Source of the DNA: Sipunculus nudus
Taxonomy: Eukaryota > Annelida > Sipuncula > Golfingiida > Sipunculidae
Length of the DNA stretch: 64,000 nt
Direction of reading: 5' to 3'
Assembly: GCA_026874595.1 (NCBI GenBank)
Contig: CM049314.1
Location: forward strand, 50,823,812 to 50,887,811
Positions 22,211 to 33,300 of the stretch are shown here, piece after piece. A model generated the notes under the pieces. It saw nothing but the letters and a program-made list of their open reading frames with translations, was not told the DNA's origin and did not search any database. The first letter of the stretch is position 1; each line of letters begins with the position of its first letter. A program made the position numbers and the translations under genes.

Positions 22211-24365
22211 ATCCACATATTGTGGATAATAGAATTAACTCATGAAAACTTTCATAAAAAAACTGGACGCGAGTTTTCCACGTGTAGCCCTGGCTCCCGT
22301 GCCTCTCCCTGCAGTTCGCTATGACGGATACCTACGCTACATATATTTAGTTAGCTTTTTCAGACTAATCTTACAATGCATGACAGGCGGTTTTTGGAGT
22401 CGAGACCCCCCCCCCCCCCCCCCCTCCGCTCTTTACCATCGACCTTTTTTAGACAAAATTATGCATTCATCCCGTTGACCCCTCCCTGTAAAAAGTCCTG
22501 GATCCGCGCCTGTCGCGTGTAATGGTTCACCTGAGTTGAATAAATTATTATCATTATTATTATTACTATTATTATTAACAGTACGTCCACCTGTCGAGAA
22601 AAGGCAGACCGGAGTTAATTTAAACTTGAATAAAACTGTTAAACTGTTTACAGAATGTATAATAAAAATTCTCTGACAATAAAAAGTTGCCCTTGATCCA
22701 CGGATATAAATAAGCCCAGGACAGAATCAGAATGCTCTTTTACGTGGCATTATCTTTTGATTCGCTTGATCTATGAGAGTCTATATAATGTAGATAAGTC
22801 AGCAACTGTCATGTTTTAGTAACACATAAATACTCATGTTTTATTGATATCAATCATGAACAATCAACAGACGTTTAAAATCGATGAGCAATGACGGAAT
22901 GTATAAGAAATCCATGGCTCTTCTATTATTGCCCACCTGCTGATTCTGAGTGTCAGAATGAGACGATCTTCATTTCTGCAATAAACTAAATTTTAATATT
23001 TTTTTCTATAATAATTAATACTATGTAATTAATTTTTATTAAACGTTACTTAGTTTTTACCTTCTTTACCTGCAAAGATAAGATCATGTTACAGTTATTT
23101 TTTCCATTCACGTGCCTCCACAAACGATGACGTCGTCTGCCAAGCTGCCATGACTCATTTATGTAGGGCTGTGTCCTGTTTCCCAATCCTTATAAATATA
23201 TCCAATAAAAATACTGTTTACGTCAAGATTCTGGACAGAACCAAACTGGAGACAAAAGTACCCCATCTTCTCGGGTGTATATGTTCATTTGGATGTGATG
23301 CCGTGTTTTATTCCATCACATAATACATCTTGAGAGTGAACAGAGATGTGGTAAACTTTACAATAATAGTACCATGCATGGCTTTTATTCTTCAGGCATG
23401 CCCTTCTTCATTGCAGCAAAACAAGCATAGGATAATTTAGGAATAAGGAGAGTGATTTAAACTTACATCAATTTTACAAAACAAAAAAATATTATTTAAA
23501 TCACTTACACAATAAATTTGGTATTAAACAATCTTGTACTTTAAATTTTGTACATAACAGGATCTAATTATTCGATATCAAAATTTCAGATATTAAATAA
23601 TAATATATTAACAGTCACTTATATTCTCATATAATAAAATCAAATAAATTAATATCATGAAAAAAAATGGTTCATTTAATTTTAAAAAATATAAATTAAC
23701 ATAATTTTAGATACTGAATGAAGGTCTGCAAAATTGGTACTATGAAATAACAGACAAGTATTAAAAGAATATTTTTAAAAGAATATGTATATAAATTAAC
23801 TAGATAATACATGTGCCTGCAGTATGACTTTATCCAAGTGATTGTAGTACTGGTCTGAGTTTATAGCATTGTAGGCTTCAGTACGTTATGGGTAGCAAAA
23901 AAAAAACACCATAAGCTTATCATGAACATTTTGGGTCTGCAATGTATCTGGTTCCATATTATATTTTCTTGAATGTGTGTTATAGCAGTCTGTATGATTA
24001 AAATGCAAACTGGCTTGTGAAAACAAATCTAGGTCCATTTCAGAATATGCATAATGATTGATGGATGTGAGATAAGATGTACATGTCACAATAATAATAC
24101 ACTATTTATCTGTCTCTTAACATCAAACATGCCTCTGTTTATCCATGGTTTACTAATCAAAGGTCAGATTGTACCAGGTAACTTATTTGGCTGTGACCTA
24201 CTCTGTCCAATACTCTTATGTAATTAGCACCAGTGGTCACCAGCAATGTGGCAGCTGGCCTATGCTTGCCTCAACAATAGGCACATTCTGGGCAGTTACT
24301 GGACAAGAACTAAGTCTGTTCAGAATTATTTGCTGATATGCTTCATGATCAAGGGGCTCACAGGA
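22211..24365. other. Mostly AT-rich intergenic, microsatellites only
   Basis: A C-run and GGATCC piece lie at 22400-22510, an ATT microsatellite at about 22546-22578. Otherwise the sequence is AT-rich with no recognisable coding region, tRNA or element ends. Confidence 0.5.
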
Positions 24366-24535
24366 AGTAATAGAAAGTAATATATATTACTCTATTACTT
24401 TGCCTTCTGTTTCTATTACTATTACTATTACAGCTCAAATTTTTTAGTCTATTACTATTACTATTACTATTACATGGAAAAATCTATAATAGTCTAATAC
24501 TATTACTATTACTTATTACTATAACCCCATGTCTA
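24366..24535. repeat. TTACTA-type minisatellite
   Basis: Imperfect runs of ATTACT and ATTACTATT over about 170 bp, interrupted by short unique text. Simple tandem repeat only. Confidence 0.85.
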
Positions 24536-25029
24536 GCCATGAGCTATGACTTTTGATCCTTATGGCCCATAAAAATGTTCCCCTGCTCTCCCACCTAAAC
24601 ACTCAGGACCGTCTTGTACACGGGTCCGGCTTGTACACGAGATTTTACCTATATTAGATCCTAATATAAAATCTCATCTGAATATTAATAAAAAAAAATT
24701 AAAACCATAAATTTGCAATACTTGGAGTTTGGGATTCTAATCCTGAAAAGTTATCTTGTTTAAAAAAAAATCCATCATTTTTCAACAGTCTTAACAAAAA
24801 TTGAATTTAACATTGAAATCATAATATTCATCGATCTTGTTTATTCGACCTGTCAATTTTTACATAAACAGTCTCAGGTGGCCATAACACCTATACGTAT
24901 ACAAAATTTATTTTTATGACATGATCTTCAAAAAACTTAGATAAAAGCTACAATTTTATCGTTTTCAAATTAAAGGCCTTAAAAGCTTATATCCATATAT
25001 GTGCATCCTATGAAGTTAAATCAACAATG

Positions 25030-25923
25030 CTTACAGACAAAAATGTGCAACCGAGGGGAACCAAGACTCAGCTGGGCAAAGGGTGCCAGGGTGAAGTGGG
25101 TTATGTAACAGGTTGGGGAGGCCAGGACTATAGCTCTTTCTCAGCATACCATGGTACTAGGCTGGCCTGATGTAAACAATACTTGACATGGTGGTTGAAA
25201 ACTTGAATACAAGCTACAGTTTTTGACCAATTGCTTTCAATTTTCATTTTATGAAAGATTTACCCCGTAATACTTGTGTGTAACAGCTGTGAAAATTAAA
25301 GTAATTAACAGGGCTCATAGGAAAAATGTGCCATGGAAAAAATTTAAGGTACTAATTTTAAATTTACGCTAATAACTTGAAAATTTTACAAGATTCTGAT
25401 CTAAGATTTGGTATACAATTAAATCGAAACTAAATTAAGTAAAATCCTTTAAAAAAACCTCTCCAGCTTCAACTGTTAACAAGTTAATTAGGTTAATATA
25501 TTTTCTGATGTTTTGACAAGGTGCATTATGTCCTGGTCTGAAACTTACGCAATATTGCCTTATTTCTGGCAAAAGCATACGAAATATGCAGAGCCATATA
25601 CTAGTATGCCAAATTTGAACTAAACAACACCAGTTGTTTTCATAGTGGGCGATCTTGAAGTGTAACAACAGGTTTCTTTATAGTTTTTTCCCTAGTTTCT
25701 CTGAGGAACAAAGTCACCTTGACCTAATTTATTTGGAGTTTTTTTTGGTAATAACGGAGGAACGAAGACGCTTTGACCTAATTTTGGGTGTGGTAGGAGA
25801 ACACAATCGCCTTTATGTCGAATTTTGGATTCCTATATCTTACGGTTTCAAAATGTGTCTTGTAAACGGACGACTGTCCGGACAATGACTATAGCTCAGA
25901 TGAATTATAGTCCGTGGAGCTAA
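25030..25923 (+). mobile_element. A-family element A3 (3' part with hairpin-like tail)
   Basis: Shares GATGTAAACAATA(C/T)(G/T)TGACATGGTG with A2 (18070) and AAATTTAAGGTACTAATTTT with A7 (56877). It ends AGCTCAGATGAATTATAGTCCGTGGAGCTAA, a decayed hairpin. The linker before it is ACGGACGACTGTCCGGACAATG. No head was found on the left, so it looks 5'-truncated. Confidence 0.6.
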
Positions 25924-26196
25924 AAATGGAAATCTGAGGGGTATATCTACAATACATATGACTAGAAGTAGCTTTGAAGTGTCAGTAATTACCTTTCAAG
26001 GTAAGTTTTTCATTTTATATTTCAATATAAGATGTCACAGAGACCTAATTTCAGGTTTGGTAGAATTATTTATATTCATCTAATTATATGTTAAATTACA
26101 AATTCATAAATCCAATGGCATCAAAATGTGTCCGTCAAATGGACAGACGGATGGACAATGGGTTATCACTATTGCTCAAAGTCAGCTCTGTTAACA
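25924..26196 (+). repeat. Short A-family 3' fragment
   Basis: A second, more decayed 3' end right behind A3: GGACAGACGGATGGACAATGG, then ATTGCTCAAAGTCAGCTCTGTTAAC. It may be a partial tandem copy of the A3 end. Confidence 0.5.
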
Positions 26197-26203
26197 TGAA
26201 CAT

Positions 26204-27960
26204 CTATAAGGAGTCTTTGAAGTTTATCACCATATTCTTCAATTTATACAAAAACAGTATTTTCTGAAATGGGAGTACACTCATTATACAATGAGGTTGA
26301 CTGCCATATTCATTTATCCTGCTGATTTCTCTTTCATTAACCTTATACTCATCAAAGTCCACAAGATACTTTATGGTTGCTTCATACTTGGCTCTACTAG
26401 GTTTCGTAACTATAGTTACCTGATATAAAACTTCAGATGGGGCCATGTTGTCAGTCATATCAGCCTCACGTCCATCTGAGTCTTTACTTCTTTTAAAACG
26501 TAACATTTTATCATCAGGTGCATATCTGACAGCACCTAATACAGTATCAAGATATAGGATGTGGCAGAGTTTTCTATATTTGCTTGTAAAGTTGTTTATG
26601 GCACGGACCAATGCTGCTGCAGCAGAATTTACATAAACATCACTTATCCCAACTGATTCCCACTTGAGACATGAACACCAATGTGGTGCAATTCCTGCGT
26701 GACTGCAGGACCGTCCTGCTGGAATCTCTTTAAAGAGACTGATACCCCGTTTTGTCACATGCCCTTTTCCTACGCCAGTATAATTTATGATCTCTTTCAA
26801 AGTCTCATGAATGTCAAAAGGTGTAGTAAGTCTTTGTACATTTCGTCTGAAATTTTTAATGGCAAGGGGATATTTTTCCTCAAACCAAGGTGGAAACCTG
26901 AATGAGAAGAATAGCATTCTTTCTTCATATTTACCTCTGATGGTCTTTCTGGCCCCGTTATACCTTGGCCCATGATCAGACATCAGAATCAGTACAGTGT
27001 TGTTCAGGTATTTCTGCTCTTCCATATTTTGAAGAAATTGTTGGATATCCATATCAGCAGCAGGTAACATACCAGTACTATCATGTGTAAACTCTGAATG
27101 AAACAGAAAGCTAAATTTCCTCCTGTTTGGGTACATGTGGTACAAGTCCATGATCCATCTAAGCATATTCACATGACGCGGAACTGATCCTACACAATAT
27201 TGTTGGAAGTATTTATATAATTTTTCAACAGACAGATAAAATGGACGAAGATAATAATCCACTGGTTAATGTTTAAACCCGTACATTCTGTACTGGAAAG
27301 TGCCATATGCTGCTCCATCTTCCCCCCATTGAGTCACATAACCGGCTTTGGAATAATCCCTCCATATCCAAGGATGTGCATCCACCTGCTTTGCACCAGG
27401 ATGGCCCCTCCTGGCTTCTGGCAGTTCTGCCTCAGTATGTCCAGTCAGGATAGGAAGCAGAGCCTGCGGTGTCCCATCACCTACAATGTTGTAACCTTTT
27501 AAAACAATGCCCTTCAAATCTTGGCTAAAATATTGATATGTTTTTGGAAGCTGTTGCATCCAACCTAGACGTGACATGGAGTCTAACCCAAACATTAGTA
27601 CATTATGTCCAAGTGCATATTCAGTTGAATGATTTTTCACACTCCTGTTCACAACATCTGTTTTTAAAGATATGACAGAGTGAATATTTGCGTGCTTTGT
27701 GCCATCAGCAGCAAGACACTTTATACAAAATATGTCAGTTTTTATTTGTTGACCATCAAGCCAAGGAAAAAGTGCTTTTCCTGTTGTAACATTGATGTCA
27801 TCTTCATCTCTAAGGATTGGTCCAAATGCACATTGTATTTGTCCATGCCTGTCAACAGACTTTTTTGATATTCTGAATGTACCATTTTCAACATACACCC
27901 AGTTCTCTTCCACTGGACATGATATCGGCTGTACAGGATGATTACATTCTTGATATCATA
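26204..27960 (-). pseudogene. DUF229-family (alkaline-phosphatase-like) gene copy, intron-free and broken
   Basis: Two blocks in one frame, 27913-27266 and 27262-26204, separated by a single in-frame TAA at 27268-27266. Together they give about 570 residues. Block 1 holds the metal-site region LMFGLDSMSRLGW (about 107-118) and GDGTPQALLPILTG (about 145-158). Block 2 has LFHSEFTHDS (about 53-62) and the second metal site SDHGPR (about 95-100). This order is that of the DUF229 family, related to sulfatases and phosphatases; its biochemical role is poorly known. The frame can be read a little upstream (CNHPVQPISCP) but stops near 27955, where a Ty3-like fragment begins, so the N-terminus with any signal or membrane anchor is missing. 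Lack of introns plus the stop favours a processed pseudogene. A single-exon gene with one recent stop is the alternative. Confidence 0.85.
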
Positions 27961-28014
27961 CACATTAAAGGGAAAGACAATGTACTTGCTGATTGCTTAT
28001 CGAGATGTTTATGA
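27928..28014 (+). pseudogene. RNase H C-terminus of a Ty3-like element
   Basis: Plus-strand reading gives LDIIHIKGKDNVLADCLSR and a stop, the well-known end of Ty3-type RNase H. Only about 29 codons remain. It abuts the truncated DUF229 copy and is followed by a polypurine tract and an LTR. Confidence 0.8.
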
Positions 28015-28146
28015 AATGTTGTAAACAAGATGTTTATGTAATGTTGTAAATAAGATGATTTTGAGATGTTGTAAAAATTTAGTGATTGTGATCGCAAAAA
28101 GAAAGTTTTCCGAGAAAACTTTCTTTTTTCTTACAGGATGGGGAGT
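28015..28146 (+). other. Ty3-like 3' untranslated segment and polypurine tract
   Basis: Imperfect repeats of AGATGTTTATGTAATGTTGTAAA are followed by a hairpin (AAGAAAGTTTTC then GAAAACTTTCTT). AGGATGGGGAG ends directly before TGTTACAGG. The purine tract next to TG marks the start of the 3' LTR. Confidence 0.75.
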
Positions 28147-28543
28147 GTTACAGGTGCTCTTTTTATTATGTGACACAGGCGTAACTCCTGTTGTGGCACT
28201 TGTGTCTGGCCGCGTATTACATTCTATGTTTAATCCGTACTGGTTGAACTTTTGTTGTCGTGCTGGCTAGTGGTTTTCACGCCTGGTCCTGGGTCACGTG
28301 ATGAGCCTGGTGTGTGGGGATACACACGGCAATATTCTTCTCGATAATTCCTGAAATGCGTGTTTACTGTGTTGTGCAAGATCTTATGGACTGTTCGAGA
28401 AGTAGAAAATTCTCGGCTTGGGGTGTGAAGGTATATAAAGGGGTTGTGTTTTAGAACGGAAGGGCAGAGAGAGAGAAGATTCCAGCGGACGCAGAAGCGT
28501 GTGTCAGATTCTAGGACCTTATCCGACGAATGCGGCAATTATT
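28147..28543 (+). repeat. 3' LTR of a Ty3-like element (about 400 bp)
   Basis: Begins TGTTACAGG and ends near ATTATTCA. It contains a clear TATA box (GTATATAAAGGGG, about 28430-28442) and then a GAGAGAGAG purine patch, as in LTR promoters. The right limit is set where A-family sequence resumes at about 28556. No matching 5' LTR is in the window. Confidence 0.7.
28431..28439 (+). promoter_or_regulatory. TATA box of the Ty3-like LTR
   Basis: TATATAAAG in the context GAAGGTATATAAAGGGG. It could still drive transcription rightward from the remnant LTR; this is inferred only from the motif. Confidence 0.6.
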
Positions 28544-28555
28544 CATTTTCAAACC

Positions 28556-29055
28556 AGTCTCCAAAACCCCTACCATGCCAAGAATTTGGTCACTAGGACT
28601 TAATTCCTTTTGAGATATTGAAATGAAATACTTCATTTTTCCTTAAAAAACCATTGTTACACTTTAAGACTGCCTAATATCAAAACCACTGATCTGACTT
28701 TGATCATATATAATTTACATATTTTTCGATACATTCGCTATGCACATGCCAGAAATGATGTTAGTATTGCGTAATTGTTTTAAGTTATGTGCCCAAACAT
28801 AATGCACTTATTAAAAAATCAAGAAATATATTTTCTCTAAACAAGAAATGCTGAAGCTAGAGATTTTTTGTCAGGGATTTAACATTATTTGATCAAGATT
28901 CAATTGAATACCCAAAATTAGTTCTGAATTTTTTAAATTTTATAAGTTATTAGTATAAATATAAAATTAGTACCTTAAATTTTGCCCAACTTTGACCATG
29001 GCACGTTTGTTTCCTGAGAGCACTGTTGATGTAATTTTCATATCATGCACACATA
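28556..29055 (-). repeat. A-family fragment, inverted
   Basis: Reverse copy of the A2 3' region: TACCTTAAATTTTGCCCAACTTTGACCATGGCACG at 28973-29007 is the inverse of 18216-18250. Its hairpin tail would lie to the left but is absent where the LTR ends, so it was cut or replaced there. Confidence 0.7.
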
Positions 29056-29887
29056 AGGACTTCATCTTAAGCGAACCTGTGACCTTATGCGATGGCGCAG
29101 CGTCGTCGATCTGTCCGTCGTCAGCCTTCCGCCGTCCGCCATTCAGGCCTGGCTTTCCGCCGTCCATGGCTGTAAGTCAGAAAACGTCGGAGCTAGCAGC
29201 TCCAAATTACATGTAAGAATTGGTCACATGTGAAACTTGGTGCCCTGGAGCTTATTATTGGGTATCTGCATTAATTAAGATTTTATAGAGAAAAAGCTTA
29301 AAAACCTTTAAAAATCTTCTTCTCTGAAACTGTCCAGCGAAATGGTTCAATATTTCACAGAAACGATCCCTGGAACAATCTCTCTCAAATTTGTTCGAAT
29401 GGTTCCAGTTCGGAGATTTTTGGCTGAGTTACAGGAGGTTGAACTTAGTCATCTGTCCAAAAAAGCACATTAAAATTAAAATCTCAGAAACGGCTAGAGC
29501 TATAATCACCAATTTTTATATCAATGGTTGTCACATATGTCATATCTGATTTTGAGATAATGGTGGCGCCACCTACATTGATGTGTTTTTTACAAGCGAA
29601 AATGTAATTTTAAACTCGCTAGCTTATACACTGATTTATGATGAGACTGTTAAGCTGATTGGTTTAAACTTTACAAGAATTATTCTATGGTAGGGTTCTG
29701 CCAGTTTTATAAGAATATATTGGGTAAATACAATTTTAAAAAAAGCATTGTAGCCAATTGAAAAAGGCTTTCTGTATTTGAAAACAGATTTGACAACATG
29801 CTGAGTTTCAGCAGCCAAGTCAAGAGGTCACTCAGTACAAACAGGTAGGGACCAGACATCACCATGGCAACTGACCTAGCTCGGGGG

Positions 29888-29945
29888 GGGGTGTCTAGAC
29901 GATGTGTCTAGACGTCTAGACAGATCGTCTAGACGCCTAGACACA
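29888..29945. repeat. Cluster of TCTAGACG / CGTCTAGA palindromes
   Basis: A run of 9 G at 29883-29891 is followed by five TCTAGAC-type copies, spaced 8-20 bp, including GTCTAGACGTCTAGAC. It could fold into several alternative hairpins. Only seen here. Confidence 0.8.
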
Positions 29946-30224
29946 ATGTTTAGATGCAGAATTCCCAGATTATTGGAACTATATCTTTCAACTGTTTGAG
30001 AAAACTTGGTGTGCATTTTAAGCAAATCGGGTTTATCATCTGGTCACATGTGAACTGCTGCGCCCTCATTTTTGGTTGACCTCTGACCTTTCCTCGCTGC
30101 CCAGCGTTCATTTGTGCGTCTGTTTCCACACATAAACCGCATATCTTGGGAACCGTTTGACCGATCAGGCTAAATATTTTGCATAAATGAAGCCCTTTGA
30201 TAGCTTTATAACACACTCTAAAAT

Positions 30225-31145
30225 GGTGGCGCCACCTGCGTCCATCTGTTCATATGCCTTGGAATAATATCACTCATACCTCAGCAGTGGTTTGACTGAA
30301 TTTTTGCAGGTTTATACATCCTGGACAGCTTTCTCGATTTTATGAAAGATGGCGCCACCTACATTCACGTTTACTCTGCAGACATCCAAGCTCATAGATC
30401 TCACATAGCTCTTCATCATAGGCAAAACTGGTGGCGCCACCTGCAACCACTTCTGCACTGCGTCCATCTGTTCATCTGCCTTGGGATAAAATCACTCATA
30501 TCTCAACTTTGGTTTGACCTATCCAACTAAAATTTTGCAGGTTCATACATCCTGGACAGGTTTCTCGTTTTTATGACAGGTGGCGCTACCTACATTCAGG
30601 TTTACTCTGCAGACATCCAAGCTCATTTCTCGGGAACCGTTTGACCGATTGGGCCAAACTTTTGCATGTGTATAGATCTCACATAGCTCTTAATCATAGG
30701 CAAAACTGGTGGCGCCACCTGCAACCATTTATGCACAGCGTCCATCTGTTCATTTGCCTTGGGATAAAATCACTCCTATCTCAGCAGTGGTTTGACTTAT
30801 CATCCTGAAATATTGCAGGTTTATACATGCTGGACAGCTTTCTCGATTTTATGACAGGTGGCGCCACCTACATTCACGTTTACTCTGCAGACATCCAAGC
30901 TCATATCTCAGGAACCGTTTGACCGATTGGGCCAAAATTTTGCATGTGTATAGATCTTACATAGCTCCTCATCACAGGCAAAACTGATGGCGCCACCTGC
31001 AACCACTTATGCACAGCGTCCATCTGTTCATCTGCCTTGGGATAAAATCACTCATATCTCAGAAGTGGTTTGACTTGTCCATCTGAAATTTTGCAGGTTT
31101 ATACATCCTGGACCATTTTCTCGATTTTATGACAGGTGGCACCAC
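30225..31145 (-). repeat. GGTGGCGCCACC array, 149/129-bp alternation
   Basis: Palindromes (some with one change) at 30225, 30348, 30430, 30579, 30708, 30857, 30986 and 31134. From 30430 on the spacings are 149, 129, 149, 129 and 148, a strict two-step pattern giving a 278-bp unit. Each unit has ACATTCACGTTTACTCTGCAGACATCC, a GAACCGTTTGACCGATTGGGCC block and a GCGTCCATCTGTTCAT block. The irregular first steps mark a deletion between 30225 and 30430. Confidence 0.93.
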
Positions 31146-31457
31146 CTACATTCACATTTACGCTGCAGACATCCATGCTAATATGCAATACACCTCAATC
31201 CATTCCCCTTGCCACTTAATCCATGCCCCACTCTGATTTCTGTGGATACACATAGTCGCTTGTCGACTACCCATATTCTAGTTTTAAAATGTCCTAGTCT
31301 GAAACTTGCAGGTCGGAAATGTCCATTTTGCTGAAATCAAAATGACTGAGGTAGATATGCAGAACTTAAAAGGATCAATATTAAATTTTAAAAATAAACC
31401 TCCATTCATACTCCCAAACTTTGCACAGGTTTGCATTTGGCCTGTCGGCCTTGTTGT

Positions 31458-31675
31458 AGTTTAGAAAGCTGAGAGAAATTGGCCAAAAATGTAGCTTTTA
31501 TTAATGTTTTTATGAGACCATGTCAGACCCAGGCTCTACCCAGCCCCTCTTCAGTCACCTGTATGTTGACCTTGTTGACCTTTCAGCAAATTATGCACGT
31601 TGGAGGCGATGCCTGGGGCAGCCAGCTAGCTAATGCCCAGGCACCGATCCAGGTGTCCAACCCAACTCATCTCAA
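31458..31675 (-). repeat. Inverted partner of 17930-18030
   Basis: GCCTGGGCATTAGCTAG and GTTGGGTTGGACACCTGGATC (read on minus) match 17932-17985. It is a fragment of the A-family 5'/central region. Otherwise no feature. Confidence 0.6.
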
Positions 31676-32067
31676 GGGCGTGCGCAGGTTTCTAGCATAG
31701 GGGGGCTCACGACCGCAAAAAGTCTGAGGTAACACCCCCCCCCCCCCCCGGTCAGCACAGTCGACAATCGCGCTTTGATATATATACGCCCCCCCCCCCC
31801 CCCCTCTCGAATGTTAAATTGTTTCAAATTACAAAGCCACAGTTTCTACTGGTTTGTCCCTGCATAGAGTTAGGCCTACTTCGCGTCAGGGATGACAGTC
31901 ATTGACGATTGGTAATGTGTCTATTCGATCAAATTATTAAGATTAATTAAACTCAATGATGTTTGAGCAGAAAGGCTATATTTCAATCATTTTTGTAGAT
32001 AATATATTAACGATTTGAGTCAGATTTAGCAGGGCCTGCGTTAGAAATATTTCCAGGCGGTACCAAA
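31676..32067 (-). repeat. Dispersed repeat R1, copy 2
   Basis: Reverse-orientation copy of 1252-1646 with high similarity; homopolymer C-runs differ in length and a few bases differ. The two copies lie 30 kb apart in opposite orientation. Confidence 0.85.
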
Positions 32068-32626
32068 GGTTTCCGGCCCTCTCCTTTTCTTCCTATAAAA
32101 ACCTTGTAGTTTTACGGGTGTAATTAACTCTTTATTCGATATAAATCCAAGGCTCTACTAAAGAAAGAACTTTAACAGAGGGATGCATAGTTTTCTCCAT
32201 TTAATGCTACGTATATCATCATATATACTTTATCCACCATGCTAAACTAAAATAAAAATCATATGGAGGTCATAGCAGGCATCCCATGGCCCTTTTTCCA
32301 TGCGTGCGGACACGCGCGCGTGTCCGCGCGCTGAAAAAAATCGCTCTGAATTGAGCTTTTCCATTTTTTCGCGTGACGTATTTTCACAAGGGATTCCCCG
32401 TCCCAAAGCCTTCCCGGCATCATGTATATAGCATGTGCCTGTTATGTACAGTTCACTTTATGCATGTATATACATTTAAAATTGCGTTATATTTGCAGGA
32501 ACGTACAGTTATTATTACGGTAGTGTGCTATTGACACGCGGGTGGGGGTCGTATATAGGCTATAAAAGAGAAGATTATTTAATACCGCAGTCGGTAATAA
32601 CATATTTAACACCCCGCCGCACATAT

Positions 32627-32692
<66 letters not shown>

Positions 32693-33300
32693 GTGCGGCA
32701 AACATCGCACAATTTACACAATTTGTTACATGTATAAAATGTTACGCATACTCTGTCCCAATCACTTTGACGTGATTGTTAACATTTAATTTTTTATTAT
32801 TGATAACAGTTATTATACTAAAACTCTGTATATACGTTTATTTTGTTGACTATAATGAACATTTAATTTGGTTTCGTGTTATATTTTAACTCCCCTATAC
32901 TGGTCAAGTCCTGTATAACGGCCACTCGTTCCTGTATTAAGGCCACTTTCATCCAGTCCCTATGATGACCGTAATACAGGTGTCCTGCTGTATATATAAT
33001 CATGCATTAAAGTAGACAAGCAGAACAGCAGTTAAGTAGGAATTGTCGCCATGCATAATAGAGGCCTATGCTGGGGCGTCCTCAAGCAGACTGCCTTCGT
33101 GTCCTTGACCTCCACAAGAAGGCTCACCCGCGCGCGTTTTCGCGTAAACGCGCGCTGAAAAATCGCGCATCGCACGATGTTCATTTCACACGCGCGCGAA
33201 AAACGCGCGCGTTTCCGCCTGCATGGAAGTGGTTTGCTCAAGGTCCGGGACCTCTCCATTGAATTTTTTCTATTCCGCGTGAATCAATAAATACATTTTC
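32068..33300. other. Mixed intergenic with TA microsatellite and CGCGCG-rich blocks
   Basis: GACACGCGCGCGTGTC palindrome near 32309-32324; a TA microsatellite at about 32629-32687; two CGCGCG-rich segments at 33128-33165 and 33190-33215 with GAAAAATCGCGC between. Open frames here are low-complexity or palindrome artefacts. No gene is supported. Confidence 0.5.

Larger units (their letters stand above)
29060..31457 (-). mobile_element. Complete C-family non-autonomous element C2
   Basis: Read on the minus strand, the head at about 31457 is ACAAGGCCGACAGGCC then AAATGCAAACCTGTGCAA. The body has a 278-bp palindrome array (31145 to 30225). Then come the AGTTACAGGAGGTTGAACTTAG-type segment, a linker with GACGGACAGATCGACGACG, and the tail GCCATCGCATAAGGTCACAGGTTCGC ending near 29068. 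CACAGGTTCGC is the inverse of GCGAACCTGTG in head C1. The element is 2.4 kb and the best-preserved member with both ends in this window. There is no gene in it. Helitron-like assignment is inference. Confidence 0.65.

Noticed and set aside
32487-32737. Open frames with YIYIYIYI runs
   Set aside because: Pure translation of the TA microsatellite.
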